Below are positions 33,150-45,598 of a stretch of DNA of 64,000 bases, piece by piece (within the stretch, counting starts at the first letter, position 1; the number at the start of each line of letters is the position of its first letter). The translations under genes and the position numbers were made by a program. The stretch is from Carya illinoinensis. Lineage: Eukaryota > Streptophyta > Magnoliopsida > Fagales > Juglandaceae. The notes under the pieces are model-generated. The model saw nothing but the letters and a program-made list of their open reading frames with translations, searched no databases and was not told the DNA's origin. The stretch covers positions 37,481,467-37,545,466 of the forward strand of contig NC_056758.1 in the NCBI RefSeq assembly GCF_018687715.1, in the 5' to 3' direction.

Positions 33150-34363
33150 GGCACAACTATCTTGAGTGGGCTCAGTCTGTAAAATTGGCAATTGATGGCA
33201 AAGGAAAATTTGGGCATTTGACTGGCGAAATATCGAAACCTACTGCTGGTAACCCTAATAAAAAAAGATGGCAGTCCGAAAATTCTCTTGTTATTGCTTG
33301 CCTCATCAATTCCATGGAACCTGCCATTGGAAAACCTTACCTATTTCTTCTCACTGCTCAAGATGTCTGGGAGGCCGTTCGAGATCTTTATTCAAACTTG
33401 GAGAATTCTTCTCAAATATTTGAGTTGAAAACTCAACTCTGGAAATCCAAGCAAAATGATCGCGAAGTTACCACTTATTATAACGAATTGGTTACGTTAT
33501 GGCAGGAACTTGATCAGTGTTATGATGATGTTTGGGAAAATTCGAACGACTATGCTCGTCATAAGAAGAGAGAAGAAAACGACAGGGTTTACATGTTTTT
33601 AGCCGGCCTTAATCGAAGTTTGGATGAGGTTTGCGGCCGCATTCTAGGCAGGCAACCATTGCCCTCTATTCGGGAAGTTTTTTCTGAAGTTAGACGTGAG
33701 GAGTCAAGGAGAAAAATCATGTTGTGCAATACCGAAATTGGTTTAAACCTGGAACCTGAGAATTCTGCTCTTGTGTCAAGCAGTGTTGATTCTGAAAATG
33801 ATGGGCGTAATAAACCATGGTGCGAGCACTACAAAAAACCGTGGCATAAAAAGGAGACCTTTTGGAAACTTCATGGTAAGCCAGCAAATTGGAAGTCAAA
33901 ATCCAAACGTGATGGTCGTGCCTACCAAACCACTGCTGAAGAGCTTCAAGAGCTATCTACCAACTCGGATGCAGTACCTTTTACCAAGGAGCAATTAGAG
34001 CACCTGTACAAATTGTTTCAATCTCCAAAACTGTCCTTAACTTTGTCTTGTTCTTTGGTACAGAAGGGTAATCCTCTTGCTAATGCGTTTTTAGGTGTTA
34101 TTCCTAACTCTATTTATTCTTAGATAATTGATTCCGGTGCAACTGATCATATGACTGGTTGCTCCAAATTGTTCTCATCCTATAGTCCGTGTGCAGGCAA
34201 TAAAAGGATCAAAATTGCAGATGGTTCACTCTCGGTAATTGCCGGAATAGGAACTATCAAACTCACTTTGTTGTTAACCCTCCATGATGTGCTCCATGTT
34301 CCCAATTTGTCTTGCAATTTGTTGTCCATCAGTAAACTTACCTCTGATCATTAGTGTCAAGCT
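33150..34363 (+). pseudogene. Copia-2 gag and protease
   Basis: After the MITE, the gag frame reads NYLEWAQSVKLAIDGKGKFG to a degenerate zinc knuckle (WCEHYKKPWHKKETFW, in which two of the expected Cys are Tyr and Phe). A TAG at 34121-34123 comes just before the protease active-site motif IIDSGATDHMTG. The frame then continues to about 34352. The true gag start is probably upstream of the MITE (ATG at 32721 region). Part of the frame entering from the MITE is spurious. Confidence 0.85.
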
Positions 34364-37300
34364 AATTTCTACTCTTCTTATTGTGAATTTCAGGAATTGA
34401 CCACAGGGAGGATGATTGGCAGTGCTAAGGAAAAAGATGGACTCTATTTTTTTGAGGATGGACCGAACTCGAGTAGACAATGTCAAAGTACTTGCTTAAA
34501 TTCAGTTTCTGTTTCCAAGGATAATGATTTTATGTTATGGAATTATAGGTTAGGCCATCCTAGTTTTCAGTATTTAAAACACTTGTTTCCCAATTTATTT
34601 CGGAATAAAAGTCTCACTTCCTTTCAATGTGAAGTTTGTCAGTTTGCTAAACATCATCGTGCATCCTTTTCCACCCAACCCTACAAACTAACTACTCCAT
34701 TTACTATGATTCATAGTGATATCTGGGGCCCTTGTAGAACATCTACGTATTCTAGAAAAAAATGGTTTGTGACCTTTATTGATGATCACACGAGATTAAG
34801 TTGGATTTACTTGATGACAGAAAAATCTGAAGTGGGAACAATTTTCAAAAATTTTTACACCATGGTACAAACACAATTTCAAAAAAATATTCAAATATTA
34901 CGGAGTGATAATGGCCGAGAATATTTCAAAAACATTTTGGGCGAATTTTTTTTTAAAAAATGAATTGTTCATCAAAGCTCTTGTGTCGACACTCCACAAC
35001 AAAATGGTTTGGCTAAAATAAATAAATAAACACTTATTGGAAGTAGCTCGAGCATTGCTTTTTACCAATCAGGTCCCTAAATATCTTTGGGGTGAAGCCA
35101 TTCTTACTACTACATATCTCATAAACAGGACGCCTAATAAGGTTTTAAGCTTTGAAACACCTTTTGATGTTTTTCATAAGTTTTATCCAACAAATCGACT
35201 TTCTTCATCTTTACCTCTAAAGATATTTGGTTGTGCCGCTTTTGTTCATGTTCATAGACATAATCGAGGAAAACTTGAACCCCGAGCCACAAAATGTGTG
35301 TTTGTTGGTTATGCTCCCACTCAAAAAGGGTATAAATGTTTTGAACCCATTTCCAAAAAAATGTTTGTTACCATGGACGTTACTTTTTTTGAAATACATT
35401 CCTATTTCACGCCTCATCTTCAGGGGGGGACACAAACCAACAACTTGGCTGTTTTTCAGAATTTCTTCCAAACTGACGACTCCCAAAATGATCCTTCTCC
35501 AATTATTCAACCTGAAAACCCAAGCTTTATTATACCAGGGGAAGCTGAGTCGAGTTGTTTAGATACTGAAAATGCAGGTCGTCCTACAGGGCCATCTCAT
35601 GATGTTCACAAAGGAGAAACAGAAACGAAAAATACAACGTTGGTACCATTTGATATTGTCTACTCGCGACAGAATACAACTCAACCTTCCAATCCTTCGC
35701 ACTGCCCAGAATCCGTAAACCCTCCAGGTAATGTCCTTACCGAGTCCTTACCTCATGTTCAGCCCATTTCACCTTCGAGTTCTGAGTCCTCTAGCTTTGA
35801 ACCCGAGTCTGAGTCCAATCCTGAGTTCGATGATTCTAAACTTCCTATTGCTATCCGGAAGGGTGTGAGATCTTGCACCAAGCATCCGTTGTCCAATTAT
35901 GTGTCATATGAAAATCTCTCACTTGTTTTTAGAGCTTTTACCTCACAATTGTCTTGTATGGAGATTCCTAATACTGTGCAGGATGCTCTGAAAGTTCCTG
36001 AGTGGAAGGAGGCTGTCTTCGAGGAGATGAAAGCTCTTGAAAAAAATGGCACGTGGGAGTTAGTTGATCTACCAAGAGGGAAGAAAACCGTAGAGAGCAA
36101 ATGGGTGTTTACAGTCAAGTATAAATATGATGGCTCTCTAGAATGGTATAAAGCTCGATTGGTTGCCAAGGGATTCACTCAAACCTATGGCATCGATTAC
36201 TTAGAGACATTCGCCCCGATCACAAAGCTAAACACTGTAAGAGTTCTTCTGTCACTTGCAGCTAATCGTGATTGGCCTTTGCAACAGTTAGACGTAAAAA
36301 ATGCATTTCTCAATGGAGATCTGGAGGAAGAAGTGTACATGGATGCACCTCCAGGATTTTGTGATAAGTTTGGCACAAAGGTGTGTAAATTGAAAAAATC
36401 CTTATATGGGTTAAAACAATCGCCAAGAGCTTGGTTTGAGAAATTCACTCAGTTTGTTAAAAGTCAGGGGTATACTCAAGGGCAAGGTGATCATACGATG
36501 TTTACAAAACATTCACAGGATGGGAAGATAGCAATACTAATTGTGTATGTAGACGATATAATTCTCATTGGAGATGACGTACTTGAGATGAACCGATTGA
36601 AGGATTCTTTATCATCAAAATTTGAGATCAAGGACTTAGGATCTCTGAGGTATTTCCTTGGAATGGAGGTTGCTCGGTCGAAGAAAGGGATTGTTGTTTC
36701 CCAACGAAAGTATGTCCTTGACCTCCTTAAGGAGACGAGGATGAGCGGGTGTAGGCCAGCAGACACTCCAATCGGTCCCAATCAAAACTTGGAGATGACA
36801 AGAAAGGTGTTCCAGTGAATACAACTCGGTATCAAAAGTTGGTAGGAAAGTTAATTTATTTATCACATACACGGCCCGATATTGCTTTTGCTGTGAGTTT
36901 GGTAAGTCAGTTTATGCATTCACCCTCTGAGAAACATCTTGAAGCAGTTTATCGGATTCTTAGGTACTTGAAAAGTACAACAAGCAATGGACTACTCTTC
37001 CAAAAGACCACACAGCAGAACATAGAGGCATACACTGATGCAGATTGGGCAGGCTCAGTTATTGACAGGAGATCCACGTCAGGATACTATACTTATGTCT
37101 AGGGAAATATGGTCACATGGCGAAGCAAGAAACAAAATGTGGTTGCAAGGAGTAGTGCCGAGGCAGAATATAGGGCTATGGCTAACGGAGTTTGTGAGAT
37201 GTTATGGCTGAAGAGAATTCTTGAAGAGCTATAGATGCCGGTAAACATGCCAATGAAGTTGTATTGTGACAACAAAGCTGCCATAAGTATTGCTCAAAAT

Positions 37301-37501
37301 CCAGTACAACATGATCGCACAAAGCATGGAGAGATTGACATACACTTTATAAAGGAGAAGATTGATAGTGGAGCTGTTTGCATGCCTTTTGTTCCTACTA
37401 CTCAACAAATAGCTGATATTTTCACCAAAGGACTTTTCAGACTTAGTTTTGAGCTCTTTGTAAGCAAGTTGGGCATGATAGATATTTATGCTCCAACTTG
37501 A
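34364..37501 (+). pseudogene. Copia-2 pol (integrase, RT, RNase H), nearly intact
   Basis: Integrase spans 34397-about 35400, with LGHPSFQYLKHL, SDIWGPCRTST and LRSDNGREYF. A frameshift and stops near 34960-35040 hit its catalytic end. RT runs 35960-36800, with KARLVAKGFTQTYGIDYLET, LYGLKQSPRAWF and the catalytic YVDD. A frameshift lies near 36815. RNase H is at 36815-37501, with YTDADWAGS, SAEAEYRAMA and LYCDNKAA, broken by two isolated stops (near 37100 and 37230). Confidence 0.9.
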
Positions 37502-37774
37502 GGGGGGGTGTCGGATTTCTAGGAGATAAATTAGGAAGTCCTATTTTAGATAAAATCTGTTAGATTTCTAGGAGATAAATTAGGAAATTCTATTTTTAGA
37601 TAAAATCTGAAATTACTATTTCAGATTTTAGATATTTCTGTTTCCTGTTTTCTAGCCTAGATATTTGCTGATTTTATGGCCTTCCTGATTTAGTGGCCCT
37701 CCTCTTCTATTTATCTTGTAATTGTTTCTCTTGGAGAATAATAATAATGATAATTCTTCTTCTCAAAAACTACA

Positions 37775-39060
37775 TACACCACTACTGTTTGTTTTCTACT
37801 TTTCCAAGTAACCAGGTTATTGACTAAGAATGTACAATCCTCTTGTAGTAGACTGTCCATTTGCATCGACAAAACCTGCTCTAAGATTTCCATTTCGTTT
37901 ATATGATAACCTAATTCCAGGGGCTCTCTTTAGAGACCAAATGGTATGGGTAATAGCTTCCAAATTTGAAGTTCTAGGAGCTTCCAAAAACTGATTAATG
38001 ATACTCTCAGCATATGAAATATCTCATCTGGCAAAAGTAAGACAATTCCACTTTCCTACCCAGCACAATATCTACCAGGATCTTCATACAATTCACTATC
38101 ATCCTTGAGTAATTTCTGATGCTATCAATAGAAAGATCAACTAGACAAGTGCCCATAAGACGTCTCTTCTAATAGATGAAACGCATACTTTCTTTGAATA
38201 AGTTAAAACCTATCCGAGATCTAGCCACTTCAATACCCAAATCGTTCGAGTGAAACAATTGCTGCAAAAACTGTTTAATTAAGCAATAGCTCCTGAATCC
38301 TCTCTGGTGATAACAATATCGCCTACATATACGAAGAGCATAGGTTGCATCAATATGGAAATGATTTATTGACATCTCCCTGACATATCTAGAGATCAAA
38401 CTCCAACACCGCTTCAAAGAGTTTTGGAGGTTGCTCCATGTAAACTCCCTTACAAAATCACCATGCAGGGAAAATTTTTTGACATCTGATTGAAGTAAAG
38501 GCCAATCAAGATTAGCAGCAGGAGAAGTAAAGGTACAAATGGAAGAGATCTTTTCAACCGGAGAGTATTCCCCATCATAATCAAATGCCATATATATGGG
38601 TCCAACCTTGGCAACCAAACGAGCCTTAACTCTTCCAATACTCATTGGAACTAAACTTAATTTTATATTTGGTTCGTGAAAGTGGATAGGTAGAATTAAA
38701 AAGTAGTTTGAATGTAATTTTTAAGGTAGTTTTTTATTGATTTTTGTAGAAGTATTTGTTTGAATAAAGTATTTTAAGGTGGTTGTTTTTTTATTGGTTT
38801 TTGTAAAAGTTCAAGAGTTTTTTACTTTGTTTGCCAGTTGTTACTGGAAAATGTTCTGAAAAATGTTTGGTTTAAAGTCAAAAAATGTTTGTGAAAAATT
38901 TTGAAAAAATTATAAAAAACCACTAAACCAAACAGGGCCTTTGTTTGCCAGATGCTACTGGAACAAGCTCCTGAGTCCCATTTTGATTGAAGTTCGCAAT
39001 TTCTATCTCCATGGTTTGCCTCCAACCAGATCCTGGCAAGGCATCCTCCATCCAAAAGAT
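37775..39060 (-). mobile_element. Copia-3 RT/RNase H remnant
   Basis: Minus-strand remains of a decayed Copia pol: VKARLVAK, FDYDGEYSPVEKISSI and LDWPLLQSDVKKFSLHGDF (RT N-terminal part, 38400-38640). At about 38940-39050 comes NGTQELVPVASGK, the motif preceding RT. Between these, an insertion of roughly 110-300 bp is bordered by near-repeats of TTTGTTTGCCAG (38826 and 38939). Gag, integrase and the 5' LTR are not visible, so Copia-3 is deleted at this end. Confidence 0.75.
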
Positions 39061-39981
39061 AGATGTAAATAAAGCAAGAAAGGGAAGGAGACAGAATGAG
39101 TCAAAACAAACTAGGTGATAGGATGATGCATGTTATAAGAACATTTACCTTTTCAAAACGCTATTCACAATGAGTTGTATGGACATAAGAACACTGGATA
39201 CAACGACGATAAGGATGATGGTAGAGGTATATAAATTGATGGTTGAGGGCAATTGGTATAGATTTTAGGTGGAGCAGTTGAACGTGTTGTAGTTAATAAC
39301 TAGAAACCGGACTTGGCAGATATTAAACTGGAAGCAGAATGGGCGAAACAACAAACTTAAAAGCAAAAAATGGGACATTGGGAAATATAAAGTAGAGCCG
39401 ACAGGCTTGACATTTGGATTCATGAACCAGCATTGAACAATAGGAATGTAGCAACAATATCCCTTTTGTGTTGTAGAAGGACCAAGAAACGCGCATTTTG
39501 TAGCATGAGGATCAAATAGTGGTTGTAGTCAACATTTTACAAGAGAGACAGAACGATAGATTTCCTTCTAAGAAAGAAAACCTTCAACCTAAAGCATTCA
39601 AAACTACACAGAATGGTTTAACCACAAATATATAATGTCTAGACAATTCCCACCCAGCAACATCCCATCTAACCACTGACGCATTCAACCTAAAACAACT
39701 AACCCTACTTACTAATATGTGTACAGATATAAGTGAACCCTCCCCCCATATTAAATTCGTTATTCCATCTGCTAACTGACCTAACCAAAAGGACTTGCAT
39801 ATCCAAAAAAAAAGCTGGACAGGAAGGTAGAGCAGTTAACACTGCAAAACTGGAGATTAAATGCCTAAAAAAACAGAGAGGGAGAAGAATCCAAACATAA
39901 CTTACACAGTTGGATGTGCATAAATACTAAATAATCCAGAAATCAAATATATTTAAATAAATTCATGCCAAGGTTTGTGAC
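39061..39981. other. Intron of the OSCA-like pseudogene, no feature seen
   Basis: Non-coding AT-rich sequence between the Copia-3 remnant and the exon at 39982. No convincing repeat or gene. Confidence 0.5.
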
Positions 39982-40927
39982 CTTTTCTATTTTAGCCAAA
40001 TCCATATGAATGAAGCCAGATTTTCCCCTAACATTATCCATCTCACTCGAAATGATTGTGAAAGAACTTGTAGGTGCTCCACAAAGACCACATTGCATTA
40101 AACTTGGCTTGCAGTTCTGTTCAAAAGAAGCAAAAGTCAAGTACATCTTCTCTGCATCGCTCTGCAAACATTAAACATATCTTAGAGATCCAGCTAGAGA
40201 TTATATGGACTCAGAAAGATTTTATTTCAAAGAATGAACTCAACCAAACTTGACTCAAAACAGCAAAATGCAACAAAGCCCCCTCTCCAACTACCACGAT
40301 GAGAAATTCAAACAAAGCACCAAATACAAATGTTAGAAAGCTGTAAAGAGCCACCTAGCATATGGAGTATTGAATAAACTCAGCAAGCATAAAGATCAAA
40401 GACTGCACTCAGTGTCAACTTAAGATTGAATAATGAAACTTATGCCAATGGCCAAAGCAAAATGGAACTTCATAAAGCAAAAAAGAATGCAGCACAATCA
40501 GTTTGTCCTCATATGGAAGCATATAAAATATGAATGGGGGGTCTGGTAAGACAAGAAGATAATTGCAGAATTAACCGCATTCATTAAACAGACAAACAGA
40601 ACAACCATACAAACAGGGAAAGTCAATTGCAATTATCCCTGTGCAATAATACATGTGCCAAGCAAGATATTTTAAGAAGATGGCCTTGAAAGGCCAAGAT
40701 AAAGGAAGATAATATATATATATAGCAAGAATGCAGCTTTCAATTGTCTGAATAAAATTAAATGATCAACTGACAAAAATTGTTAAAAAAAAAAAAAAAA
40801 GGATTTTCCCTTCTCTTCAATCGCAAAGCAACATCAAGTAATCATTTGGAGAAAAAAGAAAGTCACAGTCCAAATCACAATGCTAATCAGGTCATAAAAG
40901 ATAATGATTTATAATATAAATTGCTTT

Positions 40928-41045
40928 TTTTTTTTTTAACGATGTGAAACCTCAACAAGGCCGAGCTATTCGAACTCACTCCTAAGGAGTAAACGCCTTG
41001 CTACATGTACTCACCCACCAGAACCATGTACCAAGTAATCCAAGG
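40928..41045 (-). repeat. SINE-like dispersed repeat (copy 2)
   Basis: T-run then CCTCAACAAGGCCGAGCTAT and TTCGAACTCACTCC, in the same order as at 24300-24420. Read on the minus strand it has a GAGTTCGAAT B-box-like word and an A-rich end. It lies within a pseudogene intron. Confidence 0.35.
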
Positions 41046-41925
41046 GAACTCTAGTATGGAATCAAACCAAAGATGTCTTGGTTTACAACTCATTTCGAGC
41101 TCTACATTTGACCACAAAGTTGCCCCTTGATGAGTAAAATCTAGAAAAATTCTTAAAGTAGAGAATGGGTAATCAATTATGAATCATAACAAAACATTAA
41201 CCGAAACTGTCGATGCTCTCATACTAAAAGATACAAGACATGCTTGATTATTATCAAAAGAGGTAATGCACTCCCCCAGACTTGCAAAAATTTTCTCACA
41301 AGAAGGATATAAAAGGAACCCATCCAAAAAGCATTAAAAACTATGCTAGGCCGAATATAAGTGAATGCTGCGTACAGAAAAAAGAAAAGAAAAGTGGGGG
41401 TTCCAATTTCCAGATGTTAGCATGTAAACCAGAATGAAGATTTAATAAACCAGGAGAAATTCAAATGACAGACAGATTAGGGGATTTAAAGAGTGGCTGA
41501 CTATAGATAACAAATTCCTCAGTTAAAATGTATGCACACCATCAGCTTCTGAACTCTACCACACCGATACACCATTTGGTGTGACAAGTAGCTTGATGAA
41601 TGATACTTAGTGAAAAAGTTTTTCACTGAATCACTGTATGTTTCTTGTTAAGACCGGGGAATAGCACGGATAAGAACTGTAAAATGACTTGGATTTGGAG
41701 GAGATCTGGTAATACGTTCTAGCCTCATCTTAGTAATGCTCTTGTACTCCTACAATTCATATGAAACAAAAGCAAAGTTAAAAATAACCTTCAAACAGAA
41801 AATCAGCTACACAAAGTAGAATGCAGATGGCTGCAACCCTTACAAAGTAAAGAAGAATACAAGCGGAGCAGGTTATGATGTGTAATGCGAGACAATGAGC
41901 CCAAAGCCTGAAAAGAAAAAGAAGA

Positions 41926-41927
<2 letters not shown>

Positions 41928-41966
<39 letters not shown>
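41928..41966. repeat. (GA)n microsatellite in an OSCA-like intron
   Basis: About 38 bp of GA dinucleotides immediately upstream (minus strand) of the acceptor of exon 41844-41907, forming a CT-rich polypyrimidine tract. Confidence 0.85.
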
Positions 41967-41968
<2 letters not shown>

Positions 41969-42406
41969 ACCAGTTTACAGCTGTATTTTACCAAAAAAAA
42001 CTCAAACTATCAAAGGCAGTTACTATGTGACTCATAAATAAAAAAAGAAGTGGTTACTATGTGACCATCGAGAAACGGTAAGTAGTAAAACAGCAAGGTT
42101 TTAAGCTGCTTGAGTTGACTTCTACTCAAACCAATATTGTTTTTGAAGCAGTCTACATGCCTCAGGAAAGCATCTAAACAATTGTTAAGGAAAATAAATA
42201 CAGCAGATACTTCACTAATTTAACAATGGTTTGATACATCAACAACATATATCTCATACCACTTTGAACCTTCTTTAACATTCTCAATCGTAAAAACTTC
42301 CAGCGATTCTGAAGGAATTTTCTTGTGACGCATTTCTTGACCATAATAATTCACCGGGAGCACAAGAAAAAAGCAAATGATGACAGCAATGGAAAAGATT
42401 CTGATG

Positions 42407-44828
42407 CTGTAGAAAATTAATTAGCACCAGTAAGTAAACTTGAAAAAACCACAAGTAAAATACTGTTCCTACATATATGAAAATGAGACTGAAAGTTAAC
42501 TATAGAAACATCGATTAAAATAAAGACCGATTTCAGAGATATTTCATAACTGCAAAACGTATATGCACACGAAAGAGCAGATAGTTACAAAATAAACAAG
42601 AGTGCCAAGAGCATAACTGGAAAAAACTGCCACGACAACTGGAATAAAAGAATGGGCAACTACAAAATGGGGTTAATCAACAAAACAGAGGAGTTAATAA
42701 ACAAAAAAAACACATTTAAAATACCATGTCATTAGAAACGTGTTATGATATATGTTTCGACCGTGTGGATCCCATGTACAAGCTAAGTCAGCTAGAATTC
42801 CCAGTGATTTAAAAATGCGTACGATAGATTACACTTCCCTAATTTATAACAGAAAGAAGACTTGAAAGAAACGAATGTCTGTCCTTATGAAGAAGAAAGG
42901 AAATTGTATGAACTTAAGAGCCTCTTTTTCAACACTTTTTTCCTTTAAGCCCTAACTATAGCTTCAAATGGACTAAGCTTTCCTGACTTGTATCAACTTC
43001 TACTTCTTAACTAAGTGTTTTCTCTTGTACACGCCCCATGTACTTAGGCTATGCCTACTAATTATTACCTATAAAGTTTCTGTTTGCCTCTCCAAATAAA
43101 GAAGAAGAAGAAGATATGCACCAAAGATAAACAGGCTCTTGATCCTAGCTTCGTCATCTTAGGCACATATGCAGTATCAATAAGGGAAGCATAGAACGTA
43201 ACAGACATAATAATTAAAAAAAAACAAATCGATACAATGGTGGCATGTCCACAAAAAGTACAAGAATATGATCTCACTTAGAAAGTTTCACAACAAAAGA
43301 GAGATGAAAAGTACAGGATAACAATAATCCCTGCCAAACCATCAAACAAAACCAAATTTCGCTATCTTTTTCAAAAAATCCACCATCAAAAACTGGCATA
43401 ATCTTCATTATTTTAGTAACCAGCATATTATAAGGCACAGGCACGGATCTATCAGCTTTACGGTCAACAAGTTTTAAGGAATAAGTAACCACCTGAAAAC
43501 AACTACTATAAGAAAAACCACAATCTCACAGACGCACGCGCACAGATCTACAAAAAAGTGGTAGAGCGCAATAAATTAAAGATATAAAACGAAAATAGGG
43601 TACCCTCAGAAGAACTCGTCGGCTATCAGAGTAATGCCGAGCGATCGGATTCCTGAAAAGTAAAAACTCGAGGTGCACCGAACGGTCTCCTAAGAAGCAT
43701 GGATAAATCGAAGAAACGAAAACTCCAATCCAGTCAAAACTTGTACGCCATTGAGGCGCTTTGCGTCGACTTCACAGAAACAGGAATTTAGGTTGATTGG
43801 AAGGGAAAGAAAGGAAACCCGAAAACCTAGATTGATTCGAAAAGAGAAGGAAAAAAAAAAGGAACTAAAAAAGCCACTGATCTTTCGCAACGGCATGCAA
43901 TAATGTCTTTATGGAGAATCGCAAAAATTCGTGACAACGTCACGTCCTGTGCTAGTAACTGAATGAGAAACCAAAAGCATCGCGGAACTAGGAAATTAGG
44001 AACCGCCACATGGCAAAAAGCTAGAGAACGGTCCAAATCGGAAAGTCATTTAACCGCTCAAGCGCCTTTCTGTAGGAGACAGCGAGAGGGAGACACAGAG
44101 CGGGGTGAATTTTTCAAATAATATCACCCTACATCCCAGTTTACCATATTAAGGTGCGCTCGAGTTCCTGAATTCTTACGCGAGTATTGGGCCTACGCTA
44201 TCTAAAGATAAGACTGGGCCTACTGATAATTGAACGGGTCCAGGTAAGGAATCCGACCCATAGGAAGCCCAAAAAAGAAATACCACCTCAAAAATATCTC
44301 ACCTTCATCAGTCTCTCTTGTCTATCCCTATCCACGACCAGAAAAGAAAAGACAAGTCTATTGAAAAAAACTAATGAATGTGCAAAAAGCTGGATGTGTA
44401 GCATCATCCATTTGGATGAAGGTGTGGTCTAGGACATTGGAAACTGTCACTTTCGCTTTGAGGGAGAGATTTTCTGGTTTTAGTGCCCCATGCCCCAGTT
44501 AAATGCATGTTGTCTTCGTAAAGTAGAAGAAAAAGGTCTATGCAGTTTCAAAAGAGAAATAAGTGGATTCTAGTTGAACCACTGGGTAGTATGAGAAGCA
44601 AATATCCTTAATAATTTCGGTTTCCAAAGACAAGCATAACAACTTGGAAAGAAGTATTAATTGAATGAATTATATTCTCAAGTCAGTGTTTAGAACATAC
44701 TCGATAAAATGTTTATATGGTATAATTTGATTTAAAAGATAAGTTTTAAAATTTAAATCTTAAGTGATCATGTGAATCGATTGAATTGCTCAATTCTTTT
44801 ATATATATATATAGGTCAAGTGTACATG
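42407..44828. other. Upstream part of the OSCA-like locus and intergenic spacer
   Basis: No first coding exon of the channel gene was recognised here. 43605-44060 is more GC-rich and, on the minus strand, reads like a 5' UTR: pyrimidine-rich, ending in TGAGG/GTACCC as a possible donor at about 43602. It could be the old promoter/leader. The rest is AT-rich intergenic sequence up to the duplication boundary near 44829. Confidence 0.4.
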
Positions 44829-45598
44829 TTATTCCCATGATTGAGTTTTTTGTAATTACTATAATATTATTTGTGAAATTGTTTTACAAAACTAAAAAGA
44901 AAAAAAATGAGAATTTTGGAAATAGTCGGCTGGTAAGTAATCTAGTCTAGTAATCTCTCGAGAAGTATTACAGCTACAAAAAGATCTCAAGAAAGAAAAC
45001 TACAAGTTGACATGACTTCCTTTGAATCGTTAGATTTACATTACAATAAAAATAGTTTTATAATCTAACGTACCACATTAAATCATGTCAGTTTATAGGT
45101 TTACTTTTGTAAAATCTCTACGTAGCTAAACTAGTATTTCTCATTTCTATGCATCATGGAGACAGGTGGTAGTTGCAGTAGCAAACCGGCCAAAGTCATG
45201 TGTTATTACTTCCATGATTTCGTTTCCTTATTTATTTATTAAATATCGGTCAGGTCTATCCAAATGTTTAAAATTTGGCAAGAGGAATATTACACGTCGA
45301 TTTTATGGCTGAATATTGTATGAAGAAATCCATAACTTAGGCGAGTAATTAATACTTTCACAACCAGAACAAATGGATAGTAGCTTTGACATTTTATCCA
45401 CAATATTATAGACTTCATCATCGTGGATACGGACCAAATAACACTGCACTAAAACAACTTGAACATTACGGTTAGCGCTCCTATTAGCTGATAATGATCT
45501 CACCACCTTTGAAAAGTGTACCCATTTGAGGAGGGAACTAATTAAAAGACAGATTTGACTTATGTCAACAAAAAAAACATATATATATATATATAGTT

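Larger units (their letters stand above)
32295..37774 (+). mobile_element. Copia-2: full-length Ty1/copia element inserted in Copia-3
   Basis: LTRs at 32295-32518 (224 bp) and 37509-37774 (266 bp), both starting TGTCGGATTTC. The perfect target duplication is TACAC (32290-32294 and 37775-37779). Primer-binding site TGGTATCAGAGC at 32519-32530. A G-rich purine tract (seven G) immediately precedes the 3' LTR. The interior encodes gag, protease, integrase, RT and RNase H in order, with few defects. A 403 bp MITE splits the start of gag. Outside a 42 bp length difference, the LTRs show only about four substitutions in the shared part by eye, so this is the youngest full element here. Confidence 0.95.
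39982..42406 (-). pseudogene. OSCA/CSC1-like (HYP1/ERD4-type) cation channel pseudogene, exons 1-4 of those visible
   Basis: Four minus-strand exons join in phase. 42260-42406 has FSIAVIICFFLVLPVNYYGQ and IPSESLEVFTIENVKEGSK. 41844-41907 has LWAHCLALHIITCSACILLY. 41540-41749 has EYKSITKMRL, PPNPSHFTVLIRAIP and YLSHQMVYRCGRVQKLM. 39982-40161 has SDAEKMYLTFASFEQNCKPS. A fifth exon lies at 23517. These match the N-terminal half of plant OSCA/CSC1 osmotically gated calcium channels (membrane segments, then the cytosolic loop). Defects: in-frame TAA at 41648-41650, no recognisable first coding exon upstream, no C-terminal half, and a 29 bp duplication in the fifth exon. The four splice pairs otherwise remain good, so decay is recent. 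Introns of 41908-42259, 41750-41843 and 40162-41539 hold only microsatellite and SINE-like sequence. Confidence 0.88.

Noticed and set aside
43065..43492. Candidate first coding exon of the OSCA-like gene (minus-strand frames)
   Set aside because: Neither frame resembles the conserved OSCA N-terminus, and no donor connects in phase to the exon at 42260-42406.
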